From: Candidatus Solibacter sp.
GTDB lineage: Bacteria > Acidobacteriota > Terriglobia > Bryobacterales > Bryobacteraceae
Direction of reading: 5' to 3'
DNA: 5,516 nucleotides
Assembly (NCBI GenBank): GCA_017883345.1
Contig: JADGNT010000398.1
Location: forward strand, 1 to 5,516
Each line of letters starts with the position of its first letter. Position 1 is the stretch's first letter. The notes below the pieces were generated by a model. It was not told the DNA's origin. It saw only the letters and a list, made by a program, of their open reading frames with translations, and did no database searches. The position numbers and the translations under genes were made by a program. Positions 5,331-5,516 of the stretch are shown piece after piece.

Positions 5331-5516
5331 ATGAGCCGGAAACGGATTCAACAGATTGAGCGGAGGATCGATCGGATCAAGAAGGCGCTACTGGAGATCG
5401 GTCCGATGCGCCCGGGTTCGCTGACCCGCCAGTACAAGGATCCCCAACACCAAGCCGGGGCCTACTGGCAGATCAGCTATACACGCCGGATGAAGAGCCG
5501 CACGGAGTACGTCCGC
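5331..5516 (+). CDS. DUF6788-like small protein, C-terminus cut by window edge
   Basis: ATG at 5331 follows a run of A and AGGAGG with only 4 nt of spacing. The frame is open for 62 codons to the window end. The first 22 residues are a charged, amphipathic helix (MSRKRIQQIERRIDRIKKAL), then comes IGPMRPGSLTRQY (23-35) and YWQISYTRRMKSRTEYV (45-61). The PGSL and SYT-x(5)-SRTEYV motifs match what I recall of DUF6788 proteins, short bacterial proteins of unknown function often next to transposases. The strongly basic composition suggests nucleic-acid binding. It diverges from the IS4-type transposase and shares its control region, so it could be an accessory protein or repressor of that transposase, or an unrelated gene into which the IS moved. 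No function can be assigned. Confidence 0.75.
   Translation, partial: MSRKRIQQIERRIDRIKKALLEIGPMRPGSLTRQYKDPQHQAGAYWQISYTRRMKSRTEYVR

Noticed and set aside
5220..5351. Upstream start for the IS4-type transposase giving 461 residues
   Set aside because: It would run through the divergent promoter, the palindrome and the start of the opposite gene, and it lacks the strong ribosome site found before 5219.

Overview
The window is GC-rich, gene-dense and built almost entirely of mobile-element genes. It contains two transposition modules and the start of a third, divergent gene. No rRNA, tRNA, CRISPR array or housekeeping gene is visible. The protein types (a Mu/Tn7-type transposase with an ExeA-type ATPase, a DUF6431-like zinc-ribbon protein, an IS4-type transposase and a DUF6788-like protein) recall GC-rich, IS-laden soil bacteria such as Acidobacteriota. 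That assignment is from memory of such contexts and is weak.

Region 1 (about 1-3698, all minus strand) is a compact four-gene block. In transcription order it reads: a small zinc-ribbon protein with two CxxC pairs (3698-3096), a D,D(35)E transposase of the rve/Mu-TniA-TnsB type (3019-1778), an ExeA/TniB-like AAA+ ATPase (1775-975), and a second ATPase of the RepA/AAA_25 (RecA-fold) type with a C-terminal helix-turn-helix-like tail (978 to beyond position 1). The last three are tightly coupled: a 2-bp gap, then a 4-bp overlap with a GTG start, each with a good Shine-Dalgarno. A transposase plus AAA+ regulator is the known core of Mu, Tn7, Tn5053/Tn552 and IS21-like elements. The extra RecA-fold ATPase and the leading zinc-ribbon protein are the unusual part. 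No TniQ/TnsD or TnsA gene is visible, though the block is cut at the left edge.

Region 2 (3699-3965) is 267 bp without a gene. It holds short direct and inverted repeats that may belong to an end of the region 1 transposon, to the leader of its operon, or to the left end of the neighbouring IS.

Region 3 (3966-5219, minus) is an IS4-type DDE transposase that looks intact, with a basic AT-hook-like RGRP segment in the insertion between its second and third catalytic residues. Region 4 (5220-5330) is a divergent control region. It has a TTGACA box, a perfect 28-bp palindrome that is mostly A/T, and overlapping candidate -10 boxes for both directions. Region 5 (5331-5516, plus) is the first 62 codons of a small DUF6788-like protein, cut by the right edge.

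The most promising candidate for something undescribed is the region 1 transposon with its two ATPases and zinc-ribbon partner. Second is the face-to-face promoter shared by the IS4-type transposase and the DUF6788-like gene.
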